A stretch of 64,000 nucleotides of DNA, from the NCBI GenBank assembly GCA_029204225.1, contig CM055097.1, positions 1,223,414 through 1,287,413 of the forward strand, given 5' to 3'. Source of the stretch: Diphasiastrum complanatum (lineage: Eukaryota > Streptophyta > Lycopodiopsida > Lycopodiales > Lycopodiaceae). The notes below the pieces were generated by a model. The model searched no databases and was not told where the DNA came from. It saw only the letters and a program-made list of their open reading frames with translations. This document shows positions 24,101 to 33,097 of the stretch, piece by piece. The translations under genes and the position numbers were made by a program. The first letter of the stretch is position 1, and each line of letters starts with the position of its first letter.

Positions 24101-25434
24101 TCAGCAAAGGGAGGCCTCCCCATAAAGTATGCCACAACAGTGTTGTTGGTAAGATATGAAAGATAGTTGTTAAATTGGAAAGAGTCAAGATAGAATGAAC
24201 GAACCTTCAAATCATCTGAACCAGGTTCAGCAGCATGTCACCAAGCAAAACGACCACTTAGACATCCTTGAGCAAGAGGGGCACCAACAACTGATGCCGG
24301 AGTGGAAACTTGTCGCAATCTTAGCCATTGCCTAGTCTTGCCATCACCATCTTCTTCTGTTGTCTTCCGCTCTTTGCGTATTAACTATTATAATAAAAAC
24401 ATTTCACTAGCTGGGCAACATATGTCTCTAAAGTATGCTCTTATACGCTGTGATACCTTGACACAATTGTCTAACATTTGGGATAAGTATTTGCAATCGA
24501 AATATAATATTTCTGTTGATTGTTTATGCACTTATGTGCCACACATAAGAGACATTGTACCAATTACAAACTTAGGATGATAATGCTTTTCATAATAGTT
24601 GGCATCAATACCCTTGGTCCTAGATTGTGTTAGGATGTCATAGCCTTTGGTTCGCACAAAACTTGGAACATAGGCTATGACCCCACAAGTTAGGAGACCA
24701 TCTTACTATGTTATTTCCTTGAAATTAATTTGATACTATAGGATGATAAGTTGTTCTAACCAAAGAACTAAAGACTTTGTGTTTGTAGTTAGTGTGTGCA
24801 GGGGCTTATTTCAAGGTAGGAAACTTGTCAGCTACCCCATACATATTTTCAATGGGTTATCGGTCACCAAATCAACATGTTGATATCCGCTCAAATGAAC
24901 TTGGCATGTGGTTTCACAACATTCAAATATCTGCCAAAGATGGGAAGTTTTCAGTCGTTGGAAGAAGTTTCTCTTATACCATCCAGGTACGTACGTGTGA
25001 GTAGACCTTAGAACAGCTAAAAATGTGTATCCTACATATTTTGTTTGTCTAGCTTCTTGTTGACATAGAAAACTATATTTTATGTTGACATAGTCAAGCA
25101 TTCCACCGTTTTAGTTGGATACTCTCTACTTTTTTCCAGCAGTATTTATTGCATTACATTTCAGAAAAATTTATTCTAAAGGTTCATGTAACCTGTGCTG
25201 CAGATAACTGCCGATGCATCTCCAGATTCATTTTCCAGTCCAATACTGGCTCCGATTGGAAAATTGAACTGGGAGCCTGCTTGTCGAGAGTCATTTTTGG
25301 CGACTGTCAACATAGAATTGTATAGACATTCTGCATGGGGGTGGTTCACTCCAAAGAAACTAGTAGAAAGGAGAACTTTCAATCAAGCAGCCCTGGAATT
25401 TGGAGAGGACCTGCTTGAAGATTTCTGCAAGTAA
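14898..25434 (+). CDS. Tocopherol-cyclase-family protein, C-terminal half, four exons
   Basis: Four plus-strand exons (14898-15065, 16026-16268, 24789-24986, 25204-25434) join in phase 0 at GT/AG sites to give 279 residues ending in a stop. They match, from recalled sequence, the C-terminal half of Arabidopsis VTE1. Shared landmarks are a GFQ...G-I segment whose distance to W-ND/GWGD is the same (42 residues), PTHW, EKNWGQTFPAGHVW (VTE1: EKNWGGGFPRKWFW), the ITA start of the last exon, and APxG...ACRESF. Known VTE1 forms the chromanol ring of tocopherols in plastids. This protein ends about 60 residues earlier than VTE1, so it is more likely a VTE1-like paralogue than VTE1 itself; its substrate is unknown. 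N-terminal exons must lie upstream and were not found. The third visible intron is about 8.5 kb and full of retrotransposon fossils. Confidence 0.85.
15067..15131. repeat. (CT)n microsatellite at the 5' end of an intron
   Basis: About 65 bp of CT with one TA interruption, beginning at the second base of the intron after the exon ending at 15065. The splice donor is therefore GTCTCTCT. Confidence 0.95.
15132..16025 (+). other. Remainder of the intron between the first two visible exons
   Basis: No element, terminal repeat or second coding region is recognised here. The intron (15066-16025, 960 bp) ends TTTGATTCAG. Confidence 0.6.
16026..16268 (+). CDS. Tocopherol-cyclase-like gene, second visible exon
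   Basis: 81 codons, phase 0 at both ends, acceptor GATTCAG, donor CAG/GTATTA. It encodes LAWNDLHSKEGPEGWVRR, then PTHWYIYSLGS and SHQEKNWGQTFPAGHVWLQA. These match the VTE1 core that contains EPHWQI and EKNWGGGFPRKWFWVQ. This is the most diagnostic exon of the gene. Confidence 0.88.
16269..18190 (+). other. First part of the giant intron, nothing recognised
   Basis: Start of the 16269-24788 intron. AT-rich, with no coherent coding region or terminal repeat that I can assign. The 18100-18190 end approaches an LTR-like segment. Confidence 0.5.
18190..18793 (-). repeat. Candidate LTR (minus orientation) inside the giant intron
   Basis: Read on the minus strand, it follows a purine-rich GCGGAAGAG, starts TGTTAGGACGTGCC at 18793 and runs to about 18190-18208. 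ATATCAGAGCTCG follows, and about 50 bp further GTATCAGAGCC; both resemble tRNA-Met primer sites. A PPT-like tract on one side and PBS-like motifs on the other is an unusual combination. Its left limit is uncertain. Confidence 0.5.
18794..21806 (-). mobile_element. Ty1/copia fossil in the intron (integrase to RNase H)
   Basis: Minus-strand pol in order from high to low coordinates: an integrase part with CDACLMGKMSRTPF and IRTDQGGEY (about 21800-21430), the post-integrase region (about 21260-20650), RT with YVDDTLIF (near 20110), and RNase H with SYSDASWASLKDD (about 19645-19150). gag and protease are missing because the left part of the element is cut at the gypsy junction near 21806. It has several breaks and moderate age. 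Confidence 0.88.
21806..24100 (+). mobile_element. Ty3/gypsy chromovirus fossil in the intron
   Basis: Plus-strand pol 3' part: RNase H (about 21815-22100, TRYSAYEKGLFSIVHALKTW, then RRGKFNTVADALSR); integrase (about 22440-23300, with an HHCC zinc finger around HPGIQKT...CQKCQ, the core SMDFIVGLPKT, DRDSKF and TDGQTERVNQ); and a chromodomain (YMVKWNDQPVENATWERG, near 23560-23625). A purine tract AAGGGGGAGGGAG and an LTR follow. gag, protease and RT are absent. It has few breaks in the surviving part, so it is younger than most fossils here. Confidence 0.92.
23682..24100 (+). repeat. 3' LTR of the gypsy fossil (right end approximate)
   Basis: It begins TGTTACGAGCTCG directly after the polypurine tract (about 23669-23681). 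The end near TTTTTGACA (about 24097) is inferred because no partner LTR is present. A TATA-like CTCTATATC occurs near 23963. Confidence 0.6.
24101..24788 (+). other. Last part of the giant intron
   Basis: No element is recognised with confidence. The intron closes with a T-rich stretch and TTTGTAG just before the exon at 24789. Confidence 0.5.
24789..24986 (+). CDS. Tocopherol-cyclase-like gene, third visible exon
   Basis: 66 codons, phase 0 at both ends, acceptor TTTGTAG, donor CAG/GTACGT (near-consensus). It encodes LVCAGAYFKVGNLSATPY, then GYRSPN and NIQISAKDGKFSVVGRSF. This corresponds to the VTE1 beta-barrel part after FWVQCN, with AGAYF in place of TAGGG. Later AG positions would break the phase, which is why 24789 was chosen. 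Confidence 0.8.
25204..25434 (+). CDS. Tocopherol-cyclase-like gene, terminal exon
   Basis: 76 codons and a stop, acceptor GTGCTGCAG. It encodes ITADASPDSF, then ILAPIGKLNWEPACRESF, WGWFTPKKLVERRTFNQA and ALEFGEDLLEDFCK. It matches VTE1 from WYITAE through RAPT...ATACRDSCYGELKL to AAVEIGGG but lacks the last 60 or so residues of VTE1. Confidence 0.87.
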   Translation: MTADASPDSFSSPILAPIGKLNWEPACRESFLATVNIELYRHSAWGWFTPKKLVERRTFNQAALEFGEDLLEDFCK

Positions 25435-26690
25435 GGGTTCTTTATGTGCCGCTACTTTTCAGTTGACAGGCATGCGGATGAAAAGAGATTTACTATGGCA
25501 AGAAGCCGTTCGCCAAGGTTTGAGTCCATACTTCCCTTGGGCATAAAACTATGTAAATATCAGCCTTGTTCTTTTTAATCTGAAACAGGCCTTTGGCCTG
25601 GGAATCTGACAGGGTATCAAGGGTTGGCAGGACCACCACCACTCATGGCCCTATGCAACAATCCGCCTTGTTTTGAAAATGGACACACTTTCCAAAAGAT
25701 TTATGAGTTGCACATAGCAATATTGCATGTTAGAGTTGATGCCATCTGATTTTCCAAGTTTTTCACTAGCTTCTGTCATTTTAGTGTGATCTATGTAGCG
25801 TAGAGAAAGTCTATCTGCCAACTTGTAAATGTACAAGCAAATATTGAATCCTAGATTTGATGCCATCTAACTTGCTAAGCTCTTTACTATCTTTTGTCAT
25901 TTATGTAGTCTTTTGTTCAACTTCTTAGAAGTGGTTTTATCAACTTTTGTTGATCTTTTAAGGAGTGGTTTAATCTGTATCTTTCCATTTTCAGTTCAAG
26001 TTAACTTTTTTACGAGGGTAGATGAGCTCTCCTGAGTTGCAAAAGAGATTCATGAGCACATTATTTCCTGCAAAATTTGTTATCATATATCGCATACTAC
26101 AAGAAGCTACATTTTGACACGAAATCTCTTGCATATAAGCAAAAGAATAAGCAATAATAATATCTTCAATGCCATAACATCTACAAATCAGTATTGATAC
26201 CTCGAATCTAGAAAGGGCATCATTTCTATATTGGACGTGTAGAGAGTTTTATTCAATTGAGGCTGTAAATTAATCATGGAGGTACCTTACTTTGGTACAA
26301 TCTTGAAGTAGAATACATTTATAGCTTTTTCCCTTCACAAAACCAAAAGGAAATTTACCAGTTTTGCCATTGCACTACCTTGAAATAAACTATCTAGTTT
26401 TGTAAATGGCTTACTATCTGAGAAAATTTTGTACCTGGTTAGTTAATGGAGTCATTCCAGTTTATACGCATTCACCACTTCATCCTAGCTTATTGAATTC
26501 GTCCTTTATTTGATGTGCACATCTCTTTGTTGTATGTGTAGCTTGAAAATATGCTTCTGCATCTTTGTAACCTTTTTGGTCCATGAATTCAATAAGTTGT
26601 GGTTTAATGCCTATTCAAATAAAGTGCCATTTCATGTTCTATTGTTTTAACATTATGTCCAATGTAATCACAAAGGGGTGGGGGAAAGTT
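25435..26690 (+). other. 3' flank of the tocopherol-cyclase-like gene
   Basis: The presumed 3' UTR followed by AT-rich intergenic DNA. No second coding region is recognised. Several AATAAA-like hexamers occur (for example near 26622), none that can be assigned. Confidence 0.5.
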
Positions 26691-26839
26691 ATATTCATCC
26701 TCTATAAAAATCAATTGTGTTTCTAGGGTTTTTTTTGTCAATCATGATCAAATGATAAACCATTTTTTGGTTGACGCGTCTTATGTTGGATTTCCTATCG
26801 ATCATATTTGGGTCTTGAGCAACTAGATCTTTCAAGATC

Positions 26840-27407
26840 TTGATTAAATAGCTGTCATGGTTAGGTACACAAGTGTTGTTGTACCAAGACCTGCCTATTG
26901 GTACAACAGGAGAACGCATAGGTGGATCCGTCAAATCAACATGCAGACGACCCCTGCCATTGGTCACATGTATTTTATACACCCCTTCGAAGGGGAGAGG
27001 TTCTATATGCGAGTTCTTTTGGCCCATGTCAAAGGTCCAACTAGCTTTGAGGACTTGCACACGGCTGATGGTGAGTTGTTTCAGTCATTCAGAGATGCTT
27101 GCAGACACAGACTTCTGCTAAATAACACGAATGAGTGGAGTGACTGCTTGCGCAAGGCGGTGTCATGGAGCACTCCATTGCAGCTTCGTCTCATGTTCGT
27201 TGTGCTTCTTTTGACATGTGCCCCTTCCGACCGTTGGAGCTCTGGAGGAGCATAGAGCCATATTTAGTTGAGGATTATGCGCTTGAGTTGGGACAACCAA
27301 TAACATGCGAGACCATTTTTGTGAGTCAGGTCTTAGTAGACAGAGCTGTTCTTGATGTGGAGTCACAAATGCAGGCAGCTGAAAAGTGTGAAAGTACTAT
27401 ACTTTAG
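26840..27407 (+). mobile_element. Helitron Rep/Hel fragment
   Basis: The segment encodes a block typical of plant Helitron RepHel proteins just before the helicase: WYNRRTHRWIRQ, then IGHMYFIHPFEGERFYMRVL, HVKGPTSFEDLHTADGE, FRDACRHRLLL and WSDCLRKA. Known families read 'IGRMYF--P--GERFYLR-LL--V-GA-SFE-LRT--G' here. The next block (PLELWRSIEPYLVEDYAL, near 27225-27280) lies in another frame, so one frameshift near 27210-27230 separates them. Helitrons move by rolling-circle replication. Neither the Rep HUH motif nor the helicase Walker motifs are present, so this is a short dead fragment. Confidence 0.88.
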
Positions 27408-27409
27408 GA

Positions 27410-27941
27410 CCATAAATGGATCTACAAAGATTCACAAGAGTGATTGGATGTTTGCTTAACAATCTATCAAAAAACTAGGCACAAAAAGATTGATCTAGAT
27501 TGGCAATTTGACAAACAACAAGCATAAACAATCAAAAGCATTGGTCAACATTGAAATCCGAGCCCACACGTGTGTACTATAGGCTGTAGTACGGCCTTCA
27601 AGCTGAGAAAGAAATAGAAATTGATTTGGTTTCATTTGGATCACAAAAACTCAATGTACATAGTGAACTAGCTTGAGATTGCCAATGAGCTCCAAAAATA
27701 TTCTATCTTCTAACTATGGGAGCTTGGAATACATAGCGAATTCGACTTCCTTCTTGAAGTTAGGTGGATTTCCAGCATGTAATAAGGAAGTTAACTCACT
27801 CTTCTTGCCCTAAAATAAAACCCTAGCCTAGATCCTAGAATTATGCTTGGTAGGTAGCTAGTTGGTCAAATTTTCACCTTAAACTTAGGTGTAAGTCCTA
27901 TAAAGTAGGGATGACCACCAAATAGACATGACCAACTCTCT
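27410..27941 (-). repeat. Copia-family leader/LTR fragment, split by a later insertion
   Basis: 27660-27941 is clearly homologous to 35110-35370: both contain CCAGCATGTAATAAGGAAGTT and GGTAGCTAGTTGGTCAAA-like stretches in the same order. 27410-27450 also resembles the reverse complement of about 54330-54420. The fragment ends where the next LTR begins. Confidence 0.65.
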
Positions 27942-28549
27942 TGATTAAAGTGGTGTGCAGAAGATAGGTCTTGTTGGATTATTCTCCTTCTTACCAAATC
28001 GACTAATCGGTTTTAATCTTCATCCATTGTTTATCCAGTTCTACAGATTTTGTCGTGTTTTTCACAGTCTGCAAAATTACACGGAGTTTACGACAGTGTC
28101 TCCTTTTTTGCCTATCAGGAATCCCGTTGAAAAATGCAGTGACTCCTTTTTCGCATTTTTCGCCTGACAGAAATCTCATGTAAAATCACAGTGTCACATT
28201 TTTTGCTTTTTCAAAAGAGCCTCAAATGTTAAGGAAATGACCCTGGCAAAGTGTGGGGCAACTCTAAATGAGATTTAAGGGCACCTTTTACTTTTTCTCC
28301 TTTTTCGTGAAAAACCCGATAGTGTCGCCTATGGCTGTTTTAGTTCATTTCTGCAGAGCTACAGTTTTGGTTTATTTATGTAGACGGAACGTTTACAGCA
28401 ATCAATGACAAGGACCGGATGGATGCCAGCTGATCACCAGCCAATTAGCGATCGCAATTCATGACCTAATTTCTTAGTATAGATAGTTGTTCATATTCAT
28501 ACAATTATCAAGTTACGATTATCAGATTATCAAAAGGTTTTGAATAGTT

Positions 28550-28614
<65 letters not shown>

Positions 28615-29151
28615 CTGCGAGCTTGAACACTCTTGAGCATTCTAGCTCACTTCTTAGAGTTGTTTTAGAGATTGCTATTGCGCTACTACTTATCAACATT
28701 GCTTATCAGCATTGCACTTAATTCAGACTTTCATTTTAGCTGCTCAGAGATAGTATAGAGTATAAGCGGCTTCAATCCGCAACTTATTGTACTCATTTAC
28801 TTCTGTTACGTTTCATATTGAATCAATACTATCCTTTATTGCGTTCAATTTTCGTTTTAGAATGTATGCGTTTTTGTATTTCTTCGCGACTAATTATTTG
28901 TCTGATTATTTTTTATGCTTAATTGTTTGGCTACGTAATCACTGTAGTACTGGCGATTTCATAGTTAGTTACTATAAGTTCAAACGTGATTTCTATCACT
29001 ATTGTTTTGTTTGAAATTGATAGTCATGCATTGGAAAGTTGAAGATAGTTTATTCTGCCATACACAAAAAGTTTTCTTTCTAGACACTCAAATTATTCTC
29101 ATTCGTTTTTTTTTTTAGCTAGACCTATCTTCTGCACACCACTTTTCGACA
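27942..29151 (+). repeat. LTR of a copia element (5' LTR, plus orientation)
   Basis: About 1.2 kb. Its ends carry a 21-bp perfect inverted repeat (27951-27971 against 29121-29141; TGGTGTGCAGAAGATAGG and its complement). It ends TTTTCGACA directly before a TGGTATCAGAGC primer site. It contains a (CT)n microsatellite at 28552-28612 and repeated TTTTTCGCCTG motifs. Confidence 0.75.
28552..28612. repeat. (CT)n microsatellite, 61 bp
   Basis: A pure CT run inside the copia LTR. Confidence 0.98.
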
Positions 29152-29163
29152 TGGTATCAGAGC
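29152..29163 (+). other. Primer-binding site of the plus-strand copia fossil
   Basis: TGGTATCAGAGC immediately after the LTR end; tRNA-Met type. Confidence 0.85.
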
Positions 29164-30061
29164 GAATTTCACTACTTCTTTGTCTGGTTCCAACATGATA
29201 TTAGAGTTTTCACTCTAATACTTGATATCTTTTGTGATATCAAATTGATATCATACTCTTCAGTTCTTTTCAACCTTTCAATATCAGAGAATTAATATTC
29301 TATTGTTGGCATTACCACATCTTAGCGTCATCGATACAAACGACAGACTAAGTTCCAGATGGATTCTCAAAGTAAAGCCGGTCTTATCACAGACAAGCTG
29401 AATGGATCCAATTATCATTTGTGAAAATTTAAAATGAAGACCTTCCATTTGCCAACGACTTATGGGATGTTGTTACAGGAACAGAAGTAAAACCTGAAGA
29501 CGACGACTCAAAATGGAAATCGAAGGATGGTAAAGCTTTTGCGCTTATTATCCTCAATATATCAGATACACAGATTGGACACATAGCTGAAGCTAAAATG
29601 TCAAAAGATGTTTGGGACATTCTGAATTCACTATATGACGTGAGGGACGTAACTACTAAGTTACATCTACGAAGGAAATTCTTCACATTCAAAATGTCTA
29701 CTGGTGATTTTCTTCAGAGTCACATTAACCAGTTTAAAAATCTCTTGCAACAGATGGCCACTGTCAGATCAGTCATAGACGATCAAGACGCAATTATGAC
29801 ATTGCTTTCAAGCATGCCCTCTACATATGACAACTGGGTGATGATCATATTGACACACACATATTTAAGTCTTACTAGAGCTATCACTATGTTGCTACAA
29901 GAAGATAATCAAAGAAGTCAAGACACTTCGTCTACTTCCTCCTCTCAGGCTCTATATGTCAACAAAGGCTCGAAGCGCCAGAAGCAGAAAAACTCCAAGA
30001 AGGCTGCAACGTCTTTCAGCTTCCATCCGGCGATTGCTGCATCGTCAGCTTCGGGTTTCCC
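29164..30061 (+). mobile_element. Copia fossil: leader and gag
   Basis: After the primer site comes a leader and, from about 29360, a gag related to UBN2 (start MDSQSKAG...; later KDVWDILNSLYDVRD and LLSSMPSTYDNWVMI). There is no protease, integrase or RT. The gag is cut at the junction with a gag of opposite orientation, into which a solo LTR later inserted. Several breaks. Confidence 0.8.
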
Positions 30062-30623
30062 TGTCATGTGTTGCATGTAATTAGCTCACGAGCTTACTAA
30101 TGAATTGTCAAATATAGCCATGGAGCTAAATTAGATTAGAGCTAGTCAATAGGACAGTTAATAAAGTGGATCAAACAACCTTGCTATAATTGTGAATAGC
30201 GAAATTGTAATAATGGTTGTAAGGCCCAATTTAGGTAAATAAGGCCTCAAACTTATAGTACAGACACAAATGACCACTATAAATAGTTGAGGTCGTGCTA
30301 AATTTGGAGGCTATTGTTCATTTTGTAATTTTGAGTTTTAAGAGATCTTGGAGCTTCTCTTGGAGAGCTTTCTTGATGGAGAAAGTGGTTCATGTGCCTA
30401 AAATCACATGAGAGCTATGATCATGCTCTAGAATCAGGCCCTATCCTTTGAATGATCAATAATCATGAATAATGATATCTTACTTTGCCTATTTTGGTGA
30501 AGCTTTGTTACTTTTGTCTAGTTTCTTGATTTCTTGAGTATTTTCTTGGTTTCTTGCATTTTCATTGTAATTTGATGTTAATGAATGGATTAGATGTTTT
30601 AATGCTAAGGTTGACAAATGACA
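30062..30623. mobile_element. Solo LTR, 562 bp
   Basis: It starts TGTCAT, ends ATGACA (perfect inverted termini), and is flanked on both sides by TTCCC (30057-30061 and 30624-30628). Removing it gives a junction that matches the unoccupied paralogous locus near 52.70-52.74 kb. It contains a TATA box. No internal region is present: a classic product of LTR-LTR recombination. Confidence 0.88.
30278..30285 (+). promoter_or_regulatory. TATA box of the solo LTR
   Basis: TATAAATA about 217 bp into the 562-bp LTR, a plausible U3 promoter position if the LTR is in plus orientation. Activity is unknown. Confidence 0.5.
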
Positions 30624-30628
30624 TTCCC

Positions 30629-30911
30629 TTCTGCACCTGTAACAACGTCATACAATTCTTTAGCCATTAGTATAGTTTTCATCTTAAATTTCCACAGATG
30701 GTAATTGGTTCCATCAAGCTTGTCCATGATAGGACTGGCTTTCCCTTGGGAATCCATGTGGAAGATTAGTCTAGGTGATAGGAAAAACTATCAGTGACTT
30801 AAGTATAAAAATCTAGTACTGAATTACAGAACAAGAAGACAATTACTCTATCGGTCGGTAGAGTCTTGTACTGTGGAAGCTCATCAGGCTACGAAAATAG
30901 CTCTGATACCA
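30629..30911 (-). mobile_element. Copia fossil: gag 5' end and primer site, opposite orientation
   Basis: The minus strand encodes a gag start (MDSQGKASPIMDKLDG, then NYHLWKFKMKT) close to that of the plus-strand gag at 29360. It is preceded on the minus strand by a TGGTATCAGAG primer site at 30901-30911 and then an LTR. The two gag ends converge on each other. Confidence 0.82.
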
Positions 30912-32061
30912 TGTTGACGAAAGAGGGTGTGTGACTGTGAGGAACAAAAACAGCTCGTAAAGAAACGAACACGAAAAGAATCGAACTCGAAACTCGAAAG
31001 AGAAACGAACTCGAACAGAAAGTGTTCGTGCGCAACGGAATGAGCTCTCTCACTCTTTTCCTAAGCATGACTACGCCTATAAAAAATGAACAGAACGTTA
31101 GTGATAAAAATCATGTTTGATCTGATTACGCAGCCAAACATAAAGCAACAAAACATCAACAAGATAATTTGTCACAATCAGCTAGACAAATTAATTGTCG
31201 TGAACAATTTGCGAAGAGCTCAATTGAGCTCGACTGATAATCAGTCGCGAATTAGTCGTGAAAGGCAAGACTAAATATTAGTCGCGAACAACTAGACTAA
31301 TAATAATTCACTAAGAACTGATTACCAGAATAAGCAATAAGAGAGTCAAACAGAATATAGAAAAGCATAACAATATTGACACAAATCTGAACGCAGAACA
31401 AACAGAGCTATTATCAGATTAAGTACAACAAAATATACAGGTCAATAATGTTGTTGAGCACAAGACAATAGCGGACGAGACCGCGTGCTCTACAAAGCTA
31501 ATCCAATCTGTAAAAGGAATAAACCTATTACTGTCAATGCAAAGAATTGATGCATGAAAGCATCTACTTCGTCTATCTCTGATAAGCTTCTGATGCTATT
31601 ATTTTTACACACCGTTTGGAATACACAATGGTATCCAATATATATACATAAGTTTACAGGTGTGCAAATAAAGAAGGTACAAAGTGGATGTGCTGTCTGT
31701 GGGAGATCGTGGGTGGCTGTTGTCGTTGTCAAATCTGTTAGCACAATTTTATGGGATGAGTGTGAGAAGGCCACGACGTCAGCCTTTGCTAAAATGAACG
31801 TTGGTGAAGATGCAAAAAATGCGACACTCTGACAAATGTCTTAGGATTTGATTTACAAGGTGCCTTCGCTTTTTCGATTAAGACACCTTTGGCATTTTGT
31901 AAAACAGTGTCGTCTTTTTCGCCTGCCACAAATCACGTGTAAAAATACAATGTCACATTTTTTGCCTTTTTCGCCTGTGGAAATTTACTTGTATTTATGC
32001 AAACAATCGCGTTTTTCGCCTGTCTTATTTTACATGTAAATATGTAGATTGTGCGACAACA
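30912..32061 (-). repeat. LTR (minus orientation) of the convergent copia fossil
   Basis: The plus strand starts TGTTGACGAAAG directly beside the primer site and ends near GTGCGACAACA at 32061, with imperfect inverted termini. About 1.15 kb, similar in size to the LTR at 27942-29151. It has repeated TTTTTCGCCTG and GTGTCGCATTTTTTGC motifs. Confidence 0.6.
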
Positions 32062-33095
32062 TGAGTAAAAATGCAGTATGAATGGAGGCAGATTAAAATA
32101 GGATTTAGGAGAGTAAAGGAGATAAATCCAATAAAATTCGACCCAAGGGATTGACAGCAGAAGATCGATTTTTATTGGCTATTTCTTAGACCATCAGACA
32201 TACAAGCTCTTCAATCTGGACTCTCAGAAGACTTCACAAACAGACATGTCACTTTATTGGAAGATCAATTTTTTCATCTCAAGGAGAAAGCTACTACAAA
32301 ATCCAACGCAAAGGTCAAACAACCAAAATCCGACCCAAGAGTCGAAATTTCAAAATTCGATATTGACTCGAAAAATGAGTCAGAAACTCAACAGATTGAA
32401 CAACATCAAAGGATCGAATTTCAACACAGAAAATTGATCTAGACAGCCTCCATCCATACTCATGGATGACCCGGCTTGCTACTTTGTGCAGGAACTCAAC
32501 ACTATTCCAGAGGCAAAGTCAACTACTGATGCTGACTAGTGCAAGGTAGAAGATGACACCACACTTGCAATTCAAAATGAGAATGATTCTATCCAAACTC
32601 GGTAGACTCAAATATCTACTTCAAGTCTATATAAGATCTTTTCATTATCACTACTAATTGTGTAGATGATGTTTTATTACTCAATAACAATCTGAACTCA
32701 ATGAAGGATCTGAAATGCATGTTAGCACTAGAGTACATTTTTTGAATCCGACCCAGTAGACTGATTTCCATCAGTCAACAAAAATCCGACCCATCAACCA
32801 ATATTCTCAAAGGCTACACAGATGCAGATTGGGTAGAAGACTTCAATACCAAAATATCGACTTTTGGATTTGTATTTTTATACAATCAAGGCCCAATCTC
32901 TCACAGCCAAAAATAGTCCTCAGTAGCATTATCGTCCACAGAATCGGATTTTTCAGTTGTCTCAAATGCTACCAAGGAGGCAATTTGGCTGACAAACCTG
33001 CCTGCAAATATCGAATTTTTCGAGTCACATTCAACATCCATCTATTGTGAAAACCAAAGCACAAGGATAATTCCCTTGGTTTACTGCAGGACAGA
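32062..33095 (+). mobile_element. Copia fossil: RT/RNase H remnant
   Basis: The plus strand preserves a CVDDVLLLNN-like RT motif (near 32660) and an RNase H part with GYTDADWVEDFNTK (near 32810-32860), then SSTESDF and KEAIWLTNLP. The decimer AATCCGACCC recurs several times. Very decayed. Confidence 0.65.
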
Positions 33096-33097
33096 GT

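Noticed and set aside
24302-24580. 92-codon plus-strand ORF before the third tocopherol-cyclase-like exon
   Set aside because: It has no resemblance to the gene family, is out of the splice-phase logic, and lies in the intron.
30840-30870. tRNA-like words (GGTCGGTAGAG) near the copia primer site
   Set aside because: No cloverleaf can be built around them.
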